From: Chondrus crispus | Taxonomy: Eukaryota > Rhodophyta > Florideophyceae > Gigartinales > Gigartinaceae | Assembly (NCBI RefSeq): GCF_000350225.1 | Contig: NW_005179019.1 | Span: 156,977 to 220,976, forward strand | DNA: 64,000 bases | Reading direction: 5' to 3' | Shown here: piece after piece, positions 50,618-61,566 of the stretch | Layout: the number at the start of each line of letters is the position of its first letter | How positions within the stretch are numbered: position 1 is the stretch's first letter | The notes under the pieces: model-generated | Told to the model about the DNA's origin: nothing | The model's database searches: none | The model's input: only the letters and a program-made list of their open reading frames with translations | Program-made: the position numbers and the translations under genes

Positions 50618-52379
50618 CTATAATGCGGACAGTCTGTCCTTGCGGTCCGTGACGCGTGCACCCTTCAGCGTCTGATGAAGAGAGTTGCGGTCCGTCAGTC
50701 CCGGGGGACGCTGAGGGGTGCGCGCGGAGGTGAAGCTGGGGTGTGCTCTTGGATCCGGGCTGAGGGTGCCGTTTGGTCGGATGTTTTGGCACAGCTCCTT
50801 GAACCGAATGCGGCCTAGCGCTTTGGTGAATAGGTCGGCGGGGTTGTGCACTGTGGGGATGTGCTCTGCTGCTGTGTTCGCGCTCTGAATGTGGTGCTGA
50901 AGGTGGTAGTGCCTCACGTCGATGAGTTTGCGTCGACGTGTGGGGGCCGAGTTTTCGGCTATCTGGATCGTTGATTTGTTGTCTATGAAGATGGGAGTTG
51001 GGTGTTTTTGGGGGTGCTGCATGTCCTGGAGCAGCCGGCCGAGCCAAAGTGTTTGTTGAGCTGCGCGTGAGGCTGCTATATATTCAGCTTCACATGTGGA
51101 CAGGGCCACGACGTCTTTCCGAGAAGAGGTCCATGCTATCGATGAGTGCCCGATTGTGTGGATAATTCCTGTGAGTGACTTGCGACTTTTCGCGTTTGCG
51201 TAGTCGGCCTCGCTGTACGTTCGGGGGCAGACGGACGAGCTGGCGTGGTACGAAATGGTTTGGGCTTTGGTGCCCTTGAGGTACCGTGGTAACTATCTTA
51301 GTTGATGCCAGTTTGCTTGAGTCGGTTGCTGGCTGTGTTGTGTTAGTTGGTTTGTCGTATGATATGCGTCATATCGAGTGCTGTCGACAACATATCTCAG
51401 ATCGCCGAGGATGGAGCGATAGTGACTTGCTAGACTGGGAGAAACGGGTGCCATCTAGTTCAGTGTCGCTTTGTTTGGTTTTTGCGGTTCGAGTGTGGTT
51501 TTTGGGTTGCATTCGGCCATGTTGTGCTTCTGGAGTATAGTGTCGATGGCCTGTTGCTTTGATACGTGTATTATGTCGTCTGCATCTCGTGTGATCTGCC
51601 AGCCGAGATACGTGGTTGGAAAGCAGAGGTTTTTGATGGTGTACTTCTTTTGAAACGTGGCCAGGAGGTCGTCGATTAGGTGTTGGTGCGACACGGTGAC
51701 TAAACATAGTCCATGCTGGCGGTGACGAGCAGCATGCTGTTGGCCTTGACGGTGATGAACAGGCAATGGTCACCGTCGCATTGGAGGTAGCCGTGCGATT
51801 TTAGGTGTTTTTGGAATCCGTATTTGTAGCGATGTCCTGCTGAACGGCCTCCGTAGAGGTTGCCGAGAAGCTGTCTCGCTCGGTGTGCATGTTTCATTGA
51901 GCCGTCAAATCGTGGGGGCTGGCGGACGTAGACGGGGAATTTCGGGTCGTGAGACTCATGGAGGTATGCTGCGGTGATGTCCATGTATTGTACGGGCCAT
52001 TGGTTCGCTGCTGCGATTGCGAGTAAGGTGCGTACTGATGTCTTTTCGGCCATGAATGTGGATGTTTTATTTGGGTCGAAGTGCTGTCCTGCCTTCATGC
52101 GGTCTCCTCGTATGGAGCAACGGGCTTTGCGTTTGGCGATTTTGCCTTCCAGTGTGCGCTTGTACCGGTATGTCATTGTTAATGGGATGAGCGTCTCATC
52201 GGGCGGCACTTTTGTCGCTGGGATCCATTTGATAGTGCGCTGTTCGTCTAGAGTGTCTAACTCGTCGTTCTATGCTGCTGCCCATTGTTGGGCGTCAGGG
52301 TATTGACGCACTGCGTGTACGTGCCGGGTTGCAGTTGTGGTGGCGTCGAATGTGCTGGGCGGTGGGTTGTGTCGTGTTG
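50618..52379 (-). pseudogene. Copia 3 RT and RNase H
   Basis: Read on the minus strand from 52379: YPDAQQWAAA, a stop, NDELDTLDEQRTIKWIPA, then 51700-52209 with AKRKARCSIRGDRM and VQYMDITAAYLHES (first catalytic Asp). The YVDD position reads ASMDYV, so the motif is not intact. After frameshifts, 51455-51766 gives TYLGWQITRDADDIIHVS, and 50618-51109 gives RNase H with ALSTCEAEYIAASRA, IFIDNKSTI and NPADLFTKAL. The integrase of the same element lies at 63249-64000, on the other side of gypsy 2. Confidence 0.85.
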
Positions 52380-52384
52380 GTGTG
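52380..52384. repeat. Target-site duplication GTGTG
   Basis: GTGTG precedes the left LTR of gypsy 2 and recurs at 63249-63253 directly after the right LTR. Confidence 0.88.
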
Positions 52385-52998
52385 TGTAGTATATCGACGA
52401 CGTAATTAGATTAGAAATTGGATCCGGCGCTGTAAGGCACGAGCCTTACAGGCCACCAGCGCGCACGTGTACCCCACGTGTACTACACGTGTCTGACGCG
52501 TGTACCAGCAGCCCACCGGCAGACGGGGCGCACTACTGTAGCGCCGTCGAGTACAGTACGTACTGTACTACGTTATGATAGACGGTTTTGTAACATTAAA
52601 GACAGGGGCGGACCGACGGCGGACGGGGGCGACAAGCACGGACTTGTCCTCAACCGACCGCCAAGGTCAGTCCACCCAGCTTATTCTAACTACGCGCCTT
52701 CGCCTTCGCGCGCGTTAGGAGGAAGGGAGCGGGTAAGGGACACACGCGTGCGCGAGCGAGCCTAGATCCGCCTCCGCCCGTCAGGCGGAGCTGGTATGTT
52801 ACCCAGCGCTGCTCCGGCGCGTCGAGGCGTAGATCGGCCCGCGCGTACGGTCGTCCCCGACCTTCCCGCTCTACCACACCGCTACCAGGGCCCGCTTCCC
52901 TGCCTCGTTAGCTGGTGCTTTACCCGTCTTCCCGTTCGAACGGGGTCCACGTCGGACTGCGCCTACACCCTCAGTGGTCTGGAAGTGTTTATGCTACA
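52385..52998 (+). repeat. 5' LTR of gypsy 2
   Basis: 614 bp, TGTAGTATATCG...TTTATGCTACA. About twenty differences from the 3' copy by eye, including an indel near 52785. Includes an ACGTACTGTACTACGTTA block and the GCGGACCGACGGCGGA block shared with the solo LTR at 38521. Confidence 0.93.
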
Positions 52999-52999
52999 G

Positions 53000-53012
53000 T
53001 GGTCTCCCGACC
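53000..53012 (+). other. Candidate primer-binding site of gypsy 2
   Basis: TGGTCTCCCGACC begins one base after the LTR end. It could pair with a tRNA ending GGTCGGGAGACCA. The tRNA itself was not identified. Confidence 0.5.
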
Positions 53013-53077
53013 TAGAAGATCCCGCAGTTCAAACTCCGAGAAGACTTCCGTTTCCCTCCGCGTCCGATCGCGTTGAG

Positions 53078-54830
53078 ATGAGCCATGACTACGAGCCCTC
53101 GATGCGCTCCGAAGCGGCGGATTCGAGTCCGGCTGCTGGGCAGTCCCCGTCCGCCCTGTCGGGCGATGGCGACGCAGGTCCTCGTGACCGCGAACCGTCG
53201 CTCGGATCCTCCGACGAAAGAGCGGCGGCGATGTTCGAACGCATAGCCGAATACATCGAGAAAGTCCGTACTTCCCTTCGGATCGATGTATCGGACCATG
53301 TATACACTCGATGCATGGCCGAACTCCGCTCCCTGCGTGAAGGGAGGTTCGATAGAGTGACGCAGTCATTAGAGAATCTCCGAGCACTGATCGACGAGTT
53401 ACACTCGCGGGCAGTGCTCGTCGAAGATTCCCGTCTCGCATCGCCCGGACAGTCCGGGCAAGGTCGCCCCGAGAGGTCGACCCCAGCGAGGCGACCTGAG
53501 GATCGAACCTCCCCATCCGCGGAACAGTTGGGTGCGTTCGCGCACCTCTCCGCCGAGCTCAACGGCACACGTCGGCGTGCCCGTGACATGGAACGTACCA
53601 TGGCCGAAAGGCTACCCGGTGCCCCCTCGAGAGGGCCCGGTGGTGCCGTACCTCCGGGCGCAGCTGCGCCACAAGGATGCCGCCCGACTGGGGTCTACCC
53701 CAGTCACGGCGCAGAGGAGAGACGATCCCCGACGGACGCCAACGTGACGTCCGAAACCCAAGCTCTGCCCCCTGCCCCCGGAAGCAGGTGGCAGACCGAG
53801 CGGGTGCCGTATCGCAACGACCCTGAGCGTGGAGGAGCCGCCCGCAGATCCGGAGAACCGATGATCTCCGTCGATCCCCGCTGGGGCCGCTACCCGCCGG
53901 CGAACTACGCCGAGCATCCAGGTCCGGCAGACGTTCGTACGCTACCCGTCAACCCCTTTGGAACGCTGGGTCCGGCTGAACCCGGGCTCGAGCCGGTGCA
54001 TACGACGATTCAAGAGTTCAGCGCCGTCGCTAACTATCGTATGTACCGCTTGGATAAAACCTCGAGGCTCGTTACCTCGGGTGACGCGGGACGGATCGCG
54101 AAGTACGTCCAACGCTGCCGTGGGATCCGTCCCACGATGAGGAGCTTTGACGGTACGGACCCGATCCAGCTCCTACCGTTCTTGAAGGATATTCGGATAA
54201 CCTTCAACTCGCAACACCTGACCGAAGGTGTTGCCGTGAGAGTCCTCGCGCACTTCTTAGAGCGCGATGCGGAGCGCCTGTATACGAGTTATACGATGCG
54301 TGGCCTCCGCGCCGGCCAACTACACGACGACGTGAGCTGGCCGGGGCTCGTGAACCAGTTCCTGAAACGCTACCTAGGCGACGACGTGTTAGGTGAAGCG
54401 TACGACGCTGTCGCGACGGCGCGACAGCATTCTCATGAAACGGAGAGCACGTTCACGGACCGGCTCGAAACTGCCGCGTTTCGGTGCACGGCAGCGTTCT
54501 CCGAACAGTCCCTCGCGCACTACTTCGTGCGGGGACTCGCTCCTGCGACCCGTGCCGCAGTTTCCGAGACAGTGCAGCGGCTGCCGAGCCGCCAGAAGAC
54601 CGATCTTCCGACCATCCGCCGTATCGCAACGGCGGAAGGAACCACTTACCGTGCTCGACGCGGTTTACCTCTGCCGGATTCGAAACCGGCAGGGAGGGCT
54701 GGCAGGACTACGAAGTCCGCCGCAACAAGTTCGCCCGCCTCTACCCTCCATGTCCGGGAGGATGAGTGGAAGGCCGACCCTGTCCTCATTACGCAAGGAG
54801 CAGGGCCGGTAGGGGGTCGACCCCCTTCAC
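53078..54830 (+). pseudogene. Gypsy 2 Gag, main part
   Basis: The open frame starts in the LTR (ATG 52796, or 52992 at its end), but ATG 53078, after the primer site, is the likelier start. An acidic, Arg/Pro-rich N-terminus of about 300 residues precedes a capsid-like domain: SFDGTDPIQLLPFLKDIRI, AVRVLAHFLERDAERLY, WPGLVNQFLKRYLGDD, ESTFTDRLETAAFRC and ALAHYFVRGL-like helices typical of retrotransposon Gag. The frame is lost near 54770-54830, and the nucleocapsid part reads in the frame of 54766-55674. Confidence 0.75.
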
Positions 54831-55674
54831 CAATGTCGACCGGAGCGACGTCGAGCTACGCGATCGCATTCGCGGCCACTCCAAGAGCGCCCAGGGTACG
54901 GACCCCCGGGTCGCTGAGCTCGACATCTCAAACCGAGATACCGGAGGTGAAGCCCCTCGTGTGCCCCTCCTCACCGATGAGGAGGCGCGTCACACGGCGA
55001 CCTTCGCCTCAACGGACGGCAGCGCGTACGTGTGCTGGCTATGTCGTACGTACGGACACGCCATGTACGCCTGCCCGTTCCTGTCGCCGGAACAACGAAT
55101 GTTCACGGCGTACAGGAACTACCGCTACCAGATGGAGACGCGCCCGGGGGCGCGCAATCTCCTCCGGCAAGCGGTCGGCGAGGGTCGTCCCCCGCGTCAA
55201 GGTTTCCCGAATCGGTCGGGTGGGGGCGCTCGCTTCGCCCCCCGTAGAGGCGGGTATCGTCGTACCGAACTCGATCGTCGGGATCGGCCCGACTACCGCC
55301 AGGCCGACACAAGGTACCCCCGCCAAGGAGGGAGAGGGGACCGAGACCATTCTCGGTTACCCCAACAGGTGCAGAACGCAATCATGTACCTGCAAGATTG
55401 GGTAGAGGGTCCGTATCCCCTACCCGCAGACGGACCAGAAGGCGAACCGGTTCTCTCCGTCCCTCAGATCCTGCGACGTCCGGACGTCGCAGCACAAGGT
55501 CAGGAAGTACCCTGGTACTTCGCCGATGACGCGCGGCGGCAGTGGGGGGATCGTTCCGACCCACGCGGACAAGGACCCGAAGGAGACTGGCCACCGATAG
55601 ACAGGGGGGTAGCTCCGATAGCACCGGTAGGTCGAAAAAAGGGTAAAGACGGTTACGTACACGCGGTCGAGTGA
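54766..55674 (+). pseudogene. Gypsy 2 Gag, nucleocapsid part
   Basis: It continues Gag after a frame change. CWLCRTYGHAMYAC is a CCHC zinc knuckle that binds RNA. Downstream comes an Arg/Gly-rich tail (ARFAPRRGGYRRTE and similar) and an acidic Pro-rich end. It stops at 55672-55674, about 110 bp before the protease frame. Confidence 0.75.
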
Positions 55675-55787
55675 GCCGTCTTTTCCCCACGAACTAGACC
55701 GGTCCCCACGTGCTCGCCAAGGACACGGGGGGTATTGTCCGATAATACATCCCCCCGCTACCGGGGCCGAGCACAGGGACTCCAGCA

Positions 55788-56807
55788 ATGTCGACATTGC
55801 AGGAGAAACCCAACACCGAGGCCCACGTAGACCCGATGTTGGAAGAAGGCATTACTGGGACACCCGACGTCCCAGTGACACGCCACGAGCGAGACGGGGG
55901 TAACAACGACCGACACGAGTCGGTCGACCTCCTGACCCCCGTGAGCCTAAGGTCGACGGCGAAATGTCCGCCTGGTACGGACTCCAGCACCGGGACGGGC
56001 GTCACTGAGACGCGAACGTCCCCCGACTCGAGCCGAAGGAAACGCAAGAGGGGCCAACGCCGAAGTCGAAGGCCCTGGCGGAACGACATCACCGATAAGG
56101 TCGCGCCCAAGGTGGTCGATGGCCTCGTATGCCTCATGACGTCGAAAATATATAACTTCTTGGGCTCCGTGGCCACCGAAGACAACGCGTTTAAGCCGCA
56201 CACGATCGCCGTCGACACGTGCTAGGGCTTCAACTTGGTGAGGAAGGCCGACCTCCCTCCGGACTGGGCCCGCTACGTAATACGGGACGCGCCATTACCC
56301 CGCCTGGCTGGCGCGAACAGTAACCCGCTTCGACTTACGGCGGTCGTACGCCTCGCAGTCCGGTTGCGGAACACGACGTTCCGCATACCTTTCGTAGTGG
56401 CCGAACAGCTCGCTGTCCCCGTTCTACTTGGGACCGCGTTCATCGACGCTCACATACGCAGCATCGAAATCGACGGACAGAAGCTCGAACCTCGTCACAG
56501 TGGCTCGGTAGCCATCGTCGATGGGAAGGGGGAACCGGCTTCCCCTACCAAGCGACACGGTCGCCAAACGAGTCGTCCGGAGGTACGCGAGAAGGCCCTG
56601 CAGGCGATCCAAATCGCCCGCTCGGTTACCATCCCCGCGATGTCGCAAGCCCATGTGCGTGTGACAACCGCGGGGAAGGGCCTCGTGTTCCTGGAGCCTA
56701 AGCCCTCACTCCAACACCGACATGGAGTGAGGCTGACGAATGGCGTCGCGGAAGTCCTGCCGAACCAGACATTCGAAGTCATCGTCGCGAACTTCCCGCG
56801 TCAGTAA
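55788..56807 (+). pseudogene. Gypsy 2 protease, active site destroyed
   Basis: Two parts of one frame separated by TAG 56223-56225. Before it, AFKPHTIAVDTC; after it, GFNLVRKADLPPDW and later PFVVAEQLAVPVLLGTAFID, which is the retropepsin fold with its C-terminal LLG-x-x-F-x-D-motif. The stop sits within the D-T-G-x-G loop (reads D-T-C-stop-G), so the active site is lost. After 56700 it reads LEPKPSLQHRHGVRLTNGV, the usual spacer toward RT, but RT is absent. Confidence 0.78.
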
Positions 56808-56815
56808 GCTGACGC
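56798..56815. repeat. Short palindrome at the RT/RNase H deletion junction
   Basis: GCGTCAG and CTGACGC flank TAAG exactly where the protease/spacer frame ends and integrase sequence starts. A 7 bp inverted pair at a deletion point is suggestive of a hairpin-linked event but could be chance. Confidence 0.5.
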
Positions 56816-57942
56816 AAGTCGTTGCGCTCCGCACGATAACAGCGTACACGGTCGCAGTTGCGTTCTGCGACTCGTGGGTGTTCAAGTATGGCGTCCCTCG
56901 CTTGCTTTCGGACAACGGCCCTCAGTTTAATGCCAAGTTCTTCCACAGCACGTGCCGTATTCTGGGGATAACGAATTTGTACATTTCGGCGTACCATCCC
57001 CAGACGAACGGGCAAGTCGAGCGATATAACCGAACTATCGCCTCGATGCTGAGGAACTACGTGGGTGAACACCAGGACGACTGAAATGTGTACGTGGGGC
57101 CGCTTACGTATGCGTGCAACTCCCACGTACATCGCACCACACGCGCCACGCCGTTTGAGCTCGTGCTCAGCAAACCACCGCCGGAGTTCTCTCCCCGACG
57201 GGCGGACGGCGACTCGCCCCCTTCCGATAGGGGGAACCCACGTGCCGAGTTCCTCAAGACCTTGGACTCGACTATCCAAAAGGCCTACGGGAGCCTGCGC
57301 CGGACGCAGACTCGCTACAAACGCGACTTTGATAAGCGCATTCGACGTATTAATTCTCAGCTCCGCCCCGCAGAATACGTATACCTTAGCCCCACCGATG
57401 GGGGGAAGACGTCGAACAAGCTCGCCTCGCCGTCAGTCGGACCCTACCGCGTGCTAGACAATGACAGACGAACCATCACGATCGATCGTGATGGTGTCAC
57501 CGAGCGCGTCTCCGCAGATCGCTGCGTGTGTGCTGGTCCGCCGACGGGCGCACCGCGGACGAGCACGACAACCCCGGATGACCTTGCCGATAAGGTCACC
57601 GAGGGTACTCAGTATGCCGTCGAACGACTACTCAGGCATCGAACCATGGAGGACGGAACTACGGAGTTCCTCATCAAGTGGGCGGACTACGACCAACCCA
57701 CTTGGACAGCTCGTACACACGTCCCCGAGGAGCTGGTGTCACGCTACGCGAAAAGACTCCAGACGCGTACAGGTAGAGACCTCCTCTCTGAACTGAACGC
57801 GGACGTTCAGTCTGGAGGAGGGGGCCCTCAGCCGCTCCGCCACGGATCAATATCGGACAGCACGAGCAAACCGAAAGGAAAAATACGGTTGCACAGCGGC
57901 CCTCATCGGAGGGACACCGCAGAAGACGAAGCCAGATGTTAA
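56816..57942 (+). pseudogene. Gypsy 2 integrase core remainder and chromodomain
   Basis: It starts inside the integrase core: AYTVAVAFCDSWVFKYG, then PRLLSDNGPQFNAKFF (second catalytic Asp) and YHPQTNGQVERYNRT (Glu). The zinc finger and first Asp are missing with the deleted RT/RNase H. A TGA at 57082-57084 replaces the usual Trp in HQDDW. The frame resumes with NSHVHRTTRATPFELV, the GPY/F module (SVGPYRVLDND), and a chromodomain: YAVERLLRHRTMEDG, EFLIKWADYDQPTWTAR, VPEELVSRY. Chromodomains target integration to particular chromatin. Confidence 0.85.
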
Positions 57943-60114
57943 GACGTATTGACGAACAAGGCAAATTACGGGAGGACGCGACTATGCCAAACCGTAGCGG
58001 ACGTCAACAGGCTGCAGGAGACCACGGTTAATATACAGCCCTCGATACGCCCGCGGGGCAGCTAACCCGGCGATAAAAGGCACCAGGGTACCGTCGCTAC
58101 GGGTGGTGTCCCAAGGAGCGCGCGTAATGCGCGAATGGAGACTCCGTGAGTAGAGTGGAGTGGATCATACCACGCGCCAAGACAGTAGACGAAGAGCGGG
58201 CCAGCGAGAGCGATCCAAGGTGACAGACACCGACACCCGCGCACGGACGCGAGACACTTCGAACCTGCCGCCGACGCATGACCCATACTGTACGGAGGAA
58301 CAATAAGGGAAATGAGAACACACACGAGCGCCGCCGGAGACGCATGGGACGCGCCAACGCGATGGCGTCATCCCAAATCACAACCGCCACCACCCCCTGA
58401 AATTATTTGAGAGAATTAAGAGGAGAAATTACACTCACGCGTGCATGGCAGGTACGAGTACTGTACGCCATACGGCAGGCAACGAGGAAACCGGACGACG
58501 CTGCCCGGGAGTACAGAGAACAACCGCCTCGGAGGTACACACGTCCGCCCCCTGTCCGAAGAGGGATGCCGGCGTGAGATCGAACGCACGCCCGCACTGA
58601 GCGGATACCTCGAAACCTTGGCGCGCACCCGCCGAGCCGTCCGAACGGCTCTTCCCTCGCTGACCCTCTGCCCCGAAGGCGGAGGACACCGGGGTACGCG
58701 AACCCACCAAGGCCGACGCTACTAACAACTCTGCTGCGACGAGCGCGTTCTCATCGATTTTTGGCACGTACAGGGACCTGGTCGCGTCCGGCAGGACGGG
58801 ACGAGAAGCAAGACCTGAGGCGGTAGCCTCTTCGAAAGGGCAGAGATACTCCGCCTCCCGCGCACGGAATCACCGACGCGCCGCGAACAGGGCCGCAAGA
58901 GGTGTGGACGGACACGCTGAAGACTACGCCGAGCCCGGGCATCGGCCTGGAGACTGTCACTTCGGAGGAGATGGAACCCATCCACTGGACGGACAGTATG
59001 TCGTAGGGAGGGGGAAGCCTCGAATAGCGTCCTGCCGACGGACACGGCCCCGCTTCAGAGCGACGAGCCAAGCACACGGCACAGAAGGAGGAAGGCCGCA
59101 GACGGCAATGACGAGCCGGGGCAGAGCGTCCAAGGAACGGCTTGGCATCCGGAAAGAGGCTACTGGAACGCGACGTGTTCAACACTTCATGACCCTTGCC
59201 CTAGTGAAATCTCCGTCGGGCATCGTACGAGCGCTCAGGGTCATCCCAGACAACGTCCTCATTCGGGTCCGCAAGCTCGCATGACGATCGCGATGCCTCC
59301 CCGTGTTGGCGTAGGCCGAGACAGGATTGTCTCGAGAACGACCTCTCCCATCCCTGATCGCTCTTTTCCGCTGCGTTGAAATCGCGCTTGGTAGATCGCC
59401 GGAAAGGGGTGACCTCGCGTTGGCATGGCCACACCGCGCTTCCAAGGGGCGCGTGGTGAGCGACGGCGCGAGAACTTTGTCCCGCACGAGTTAGAAAGGA
59501 AAAGTACGCACCGGATCCGGCGAGGGGAGAGAACCAGGAAAGACAGCCACCGGCTTACCCTGAAAGGAAAGAAAAAATGGCAATAGGAGGAAATTTCGAC
59601 GGGGAACAGTGCATGTGCATGACGTTCCGACGCACGCACCACGCACAACGCGCAGGGGACGCCTGAAAGCAACGCGTATCAGGGGTGCAGCGGGTACCAG
59701 CCGACTCGGACACGCAACCGGGCACCAACCAAGTTGGTACGGCCGTAGTCACCTCTTTCGACCCCATCAGCCAGTCAAAAATAGACTGACGCCCTTACCA
59801 CGATGCCCCCGGAATGAGAGGGGGACGGCGAACCCCCAGCGAGACGGACGCTGCGGGGAATAACGACCGGTCGTCGGCAAGGCCCCGCAAAAAAGGCGAG
59901 CGGCAACCGACGAGAAGAACATCGGTGAAGGACTGAGAGTGGCGGCGACGACGCACGCCAGCGCAAGGACCGACGAGAAGAACGTCGGTATGGACAGGGT
60001 GCGAGCAACTTCGACAACGACGAGGGGTGAGAATGCCCTAATGGCTTTACGGGACAGGAGGACGTCCGAACGAGCGGACGAGCGGGCTCCCGCAAGGACG
60101 ACGGGAAGGGCCGT
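57943..60114. other. Internal noncoding region of gypsy 2
   Basis: Many overlapping GC-driven open frames on both strands (up to about 145 codons, for example 58751-59185 minus) but none with a recognisable domain. Most are probably artefacts of base composition. Part may be 3' sequence of the antisense transcript. Confidence 0.4.
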
Positions 60115-61044
60115 TCAACGGCTCGGGCCGACGGGCGGCTCAAGGGGGACTCGGTCCATAGAGGCTCGGGGGACAGTAACTGGGGTGACGAGGCGGCTCT
60201 GCCGCGTTTTCCGCCAGTGGGGGCAACGCCACCTCACTTTGGCGAGTCCAGCGATACACACGGCTCTGAGGAGCCGGGACGTTGCCCACCGTTGCGGCTT
60301 CGTACCCGACTGCTCGTAAGGATCTGGCATGATCGGGTGTGGCGTCCACGAAGACGCCACGCTAAGGCTTTGGAGGTCATCCCGCTCGCAACGGTACCGG
60401 TCACGTTCGGCGGTCGCCCGCTCCAACGCGCTCGCTTGTCGATCAGAGGACTCGATTAACGCCACTAACTCGTTGCGTACACGCCGCAACTCGGACACGG
60501 ACGACGCACGACCCGCCTCGAGGCGACGTGCTTCGTCGCTTCGCGCCAAGTACCAGCTCGCGAGTGTGCCGAGGAGACTGCCCACCTGCCAAGGGCGGTC
60601 GGCAGCGCGACCCAAGGCATGGGCTAACGACGGGACGGCCTTGACGTCCTCTCGCTCCAACGTCGCGTGGCGTACGGACGCCACCGGTAGCGTCTCACGC
60701 AGCGGCACCGCATTGAGGGGTGGAACAAGAGGAACCGGAGGACTTGCCACCGAACCGAAGTCGATCTCGGCGAGACGAGTTTCGAACAGTGGGTCAGCAC
60801 GAACGGATGTGTAGGGAGCGGGCTCACTGTCCAAATCGCGGTACCGTTTCTTCCGAGCCTCACGCGAAGCGGAGCCGACTCCGCCTCCGCTCCTGACGTG
60901 CCCTGACGAGGACGCCGGCGCCACTTGGCGTGCCACTAATGCGTCAGAGCGATGGTCATATACGAGGAAGGAGGATCGCTCACCGGTAGTGAAATCGGTC
61001 CAGCGCCGATGCTGGACTTCGCTCACCTCTCCAGCCCGTTGCAT
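60115..61044 (-). CDS. Antisense accessory ORF of gypsy 2, C-terminal protein
   Basis: 309 residues from ATG 61044. It begins VQHRRWTDFTTGERSSF and contains a predicted helical, coiled-coil-like stretch (SVSELRRVRNELVALIESSDRQASALERATAERDRY, split here only for reading) rich in Arg, Glu and Leu. The tail is probably out of frame. It may be the C-terminal part of the same protein as 61126-62582, separated by an in-frame break. The corresponding place in the left copy (378-1826) is a Pro/Ser-rich linker. The family is not recognised. Confidence 0.4.
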   Translation of the reverse strand: MQRAGEVSEVQHRRWTDFTTGERSSFLVYDHRSDALVARQVAPASSSGHVRSGGGVGSASREARKKRYRDLDSEPAPYTSVRADPLFETRLAEIDFGSVASPPVPLVPPLNAVPLRETLPVASVRHATLEREDVKAVPSLAHALGRAADRPWQVGSLLGTLASWYLARSDEARRLEAGRASSVSELRRVRNELVALIESSDRQASALERATAERDRYRCERDDLQSLSVASSWTPHPIMPDPYEQSGTKPQRWATSRLLRAVCIAGLAKVRWRCPHWRKTRQSRLVTPVTVPRASMDRVPLEPPVGPSR

Positions 61045-61125
61045 GAGCCCGAGGGCGAACGAATACGACCACGGCCCATGCTGAGTACTCCGCTCGAGCG
61101 GATGTAGGGGGACCTGGGGGAGGTC

Positions 61126-61566
61126 TCACGCAACCCTCCCCAAGTAAGCCAGCCCCTCGAGAGGCTGGACGAACACGGGTCCGTGAATAGATACCTCGTT
61201 CATGAAAGCGTTGCCTAGGGCCCAGGCCCATTCCCTCTCTACGTTGTGCATTAAGTCTGCATAAGCCGGATGCTGAGAATCTGGGCACGCCACACCGAAG
61301 TGCTTGAGCACATACGGGAGCAACGGATGTACTCCCAACGAAGGGAGGGTCTCCTGTATCGCTGCAGGGAGCCGGGGGAAGTAGCGGGGGGACAGGCTTC
61401 CTTCGAAGGAAGCGTGGCGGAAAACACGCCCGTCCTCCTCCTCAGAATGGCGATACGCCGACCAATCGTGAGGAGCAATGGCAACGCCGTATAGCCTCAT
61501 CAGCGAGCACGCTGACTTCTGTACAGCGACGCGCGCCTTCGAATAGGCGAAAGGACGGGGTCTCAC
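61126..61566 (-). CDS. Antisense accessory ORF of gypsy 2, middle part
   Basis: 146 residues. The first codon is GTG and the frame begins at the stop of the 61563-62582 ORF, so it is most likely its continuation after a one-base shift. FRHASFE and a later HFG-x4-D-x2-H segment correspond in order to FQHAVPFE and YYG-x4-D-x2-H in the ORFs at 378-2370. No known domain is recognised. It lies between integrase and 3' LTR, antisense to pol. Confidence 0.5.
   Translation of the reverse strand: MRPRPFAYSKARVAVQKSACSLMRLYGVAIAPHDWSAYRHSEEEDGRVFRHASFEGSLSPRYFPRLPAAIQETLPSLGVHPLLPYVLKHFGVACPDSQHPAYADLMHNVEREWAWALGNAFMNEVSIHGPVFVQPLEGLAYLGRVA

Noticed and set aside
52989-53601. Minus-strand frames of 95-175 codons opposite gypsy 2 Gag
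   Set aside because: Arg/Ser-rich GC-driven shadows. Unlike the antisense ORFs at 60-62 kb, they have no counterpart in another element.
58435-59672. Minus-strand frames in the gypsy 2 internal region as further antisense genes
   Set aside because: No structured segment, no match to the left element, and equally long frames on the other strand. Treated as base-composition artefacts.
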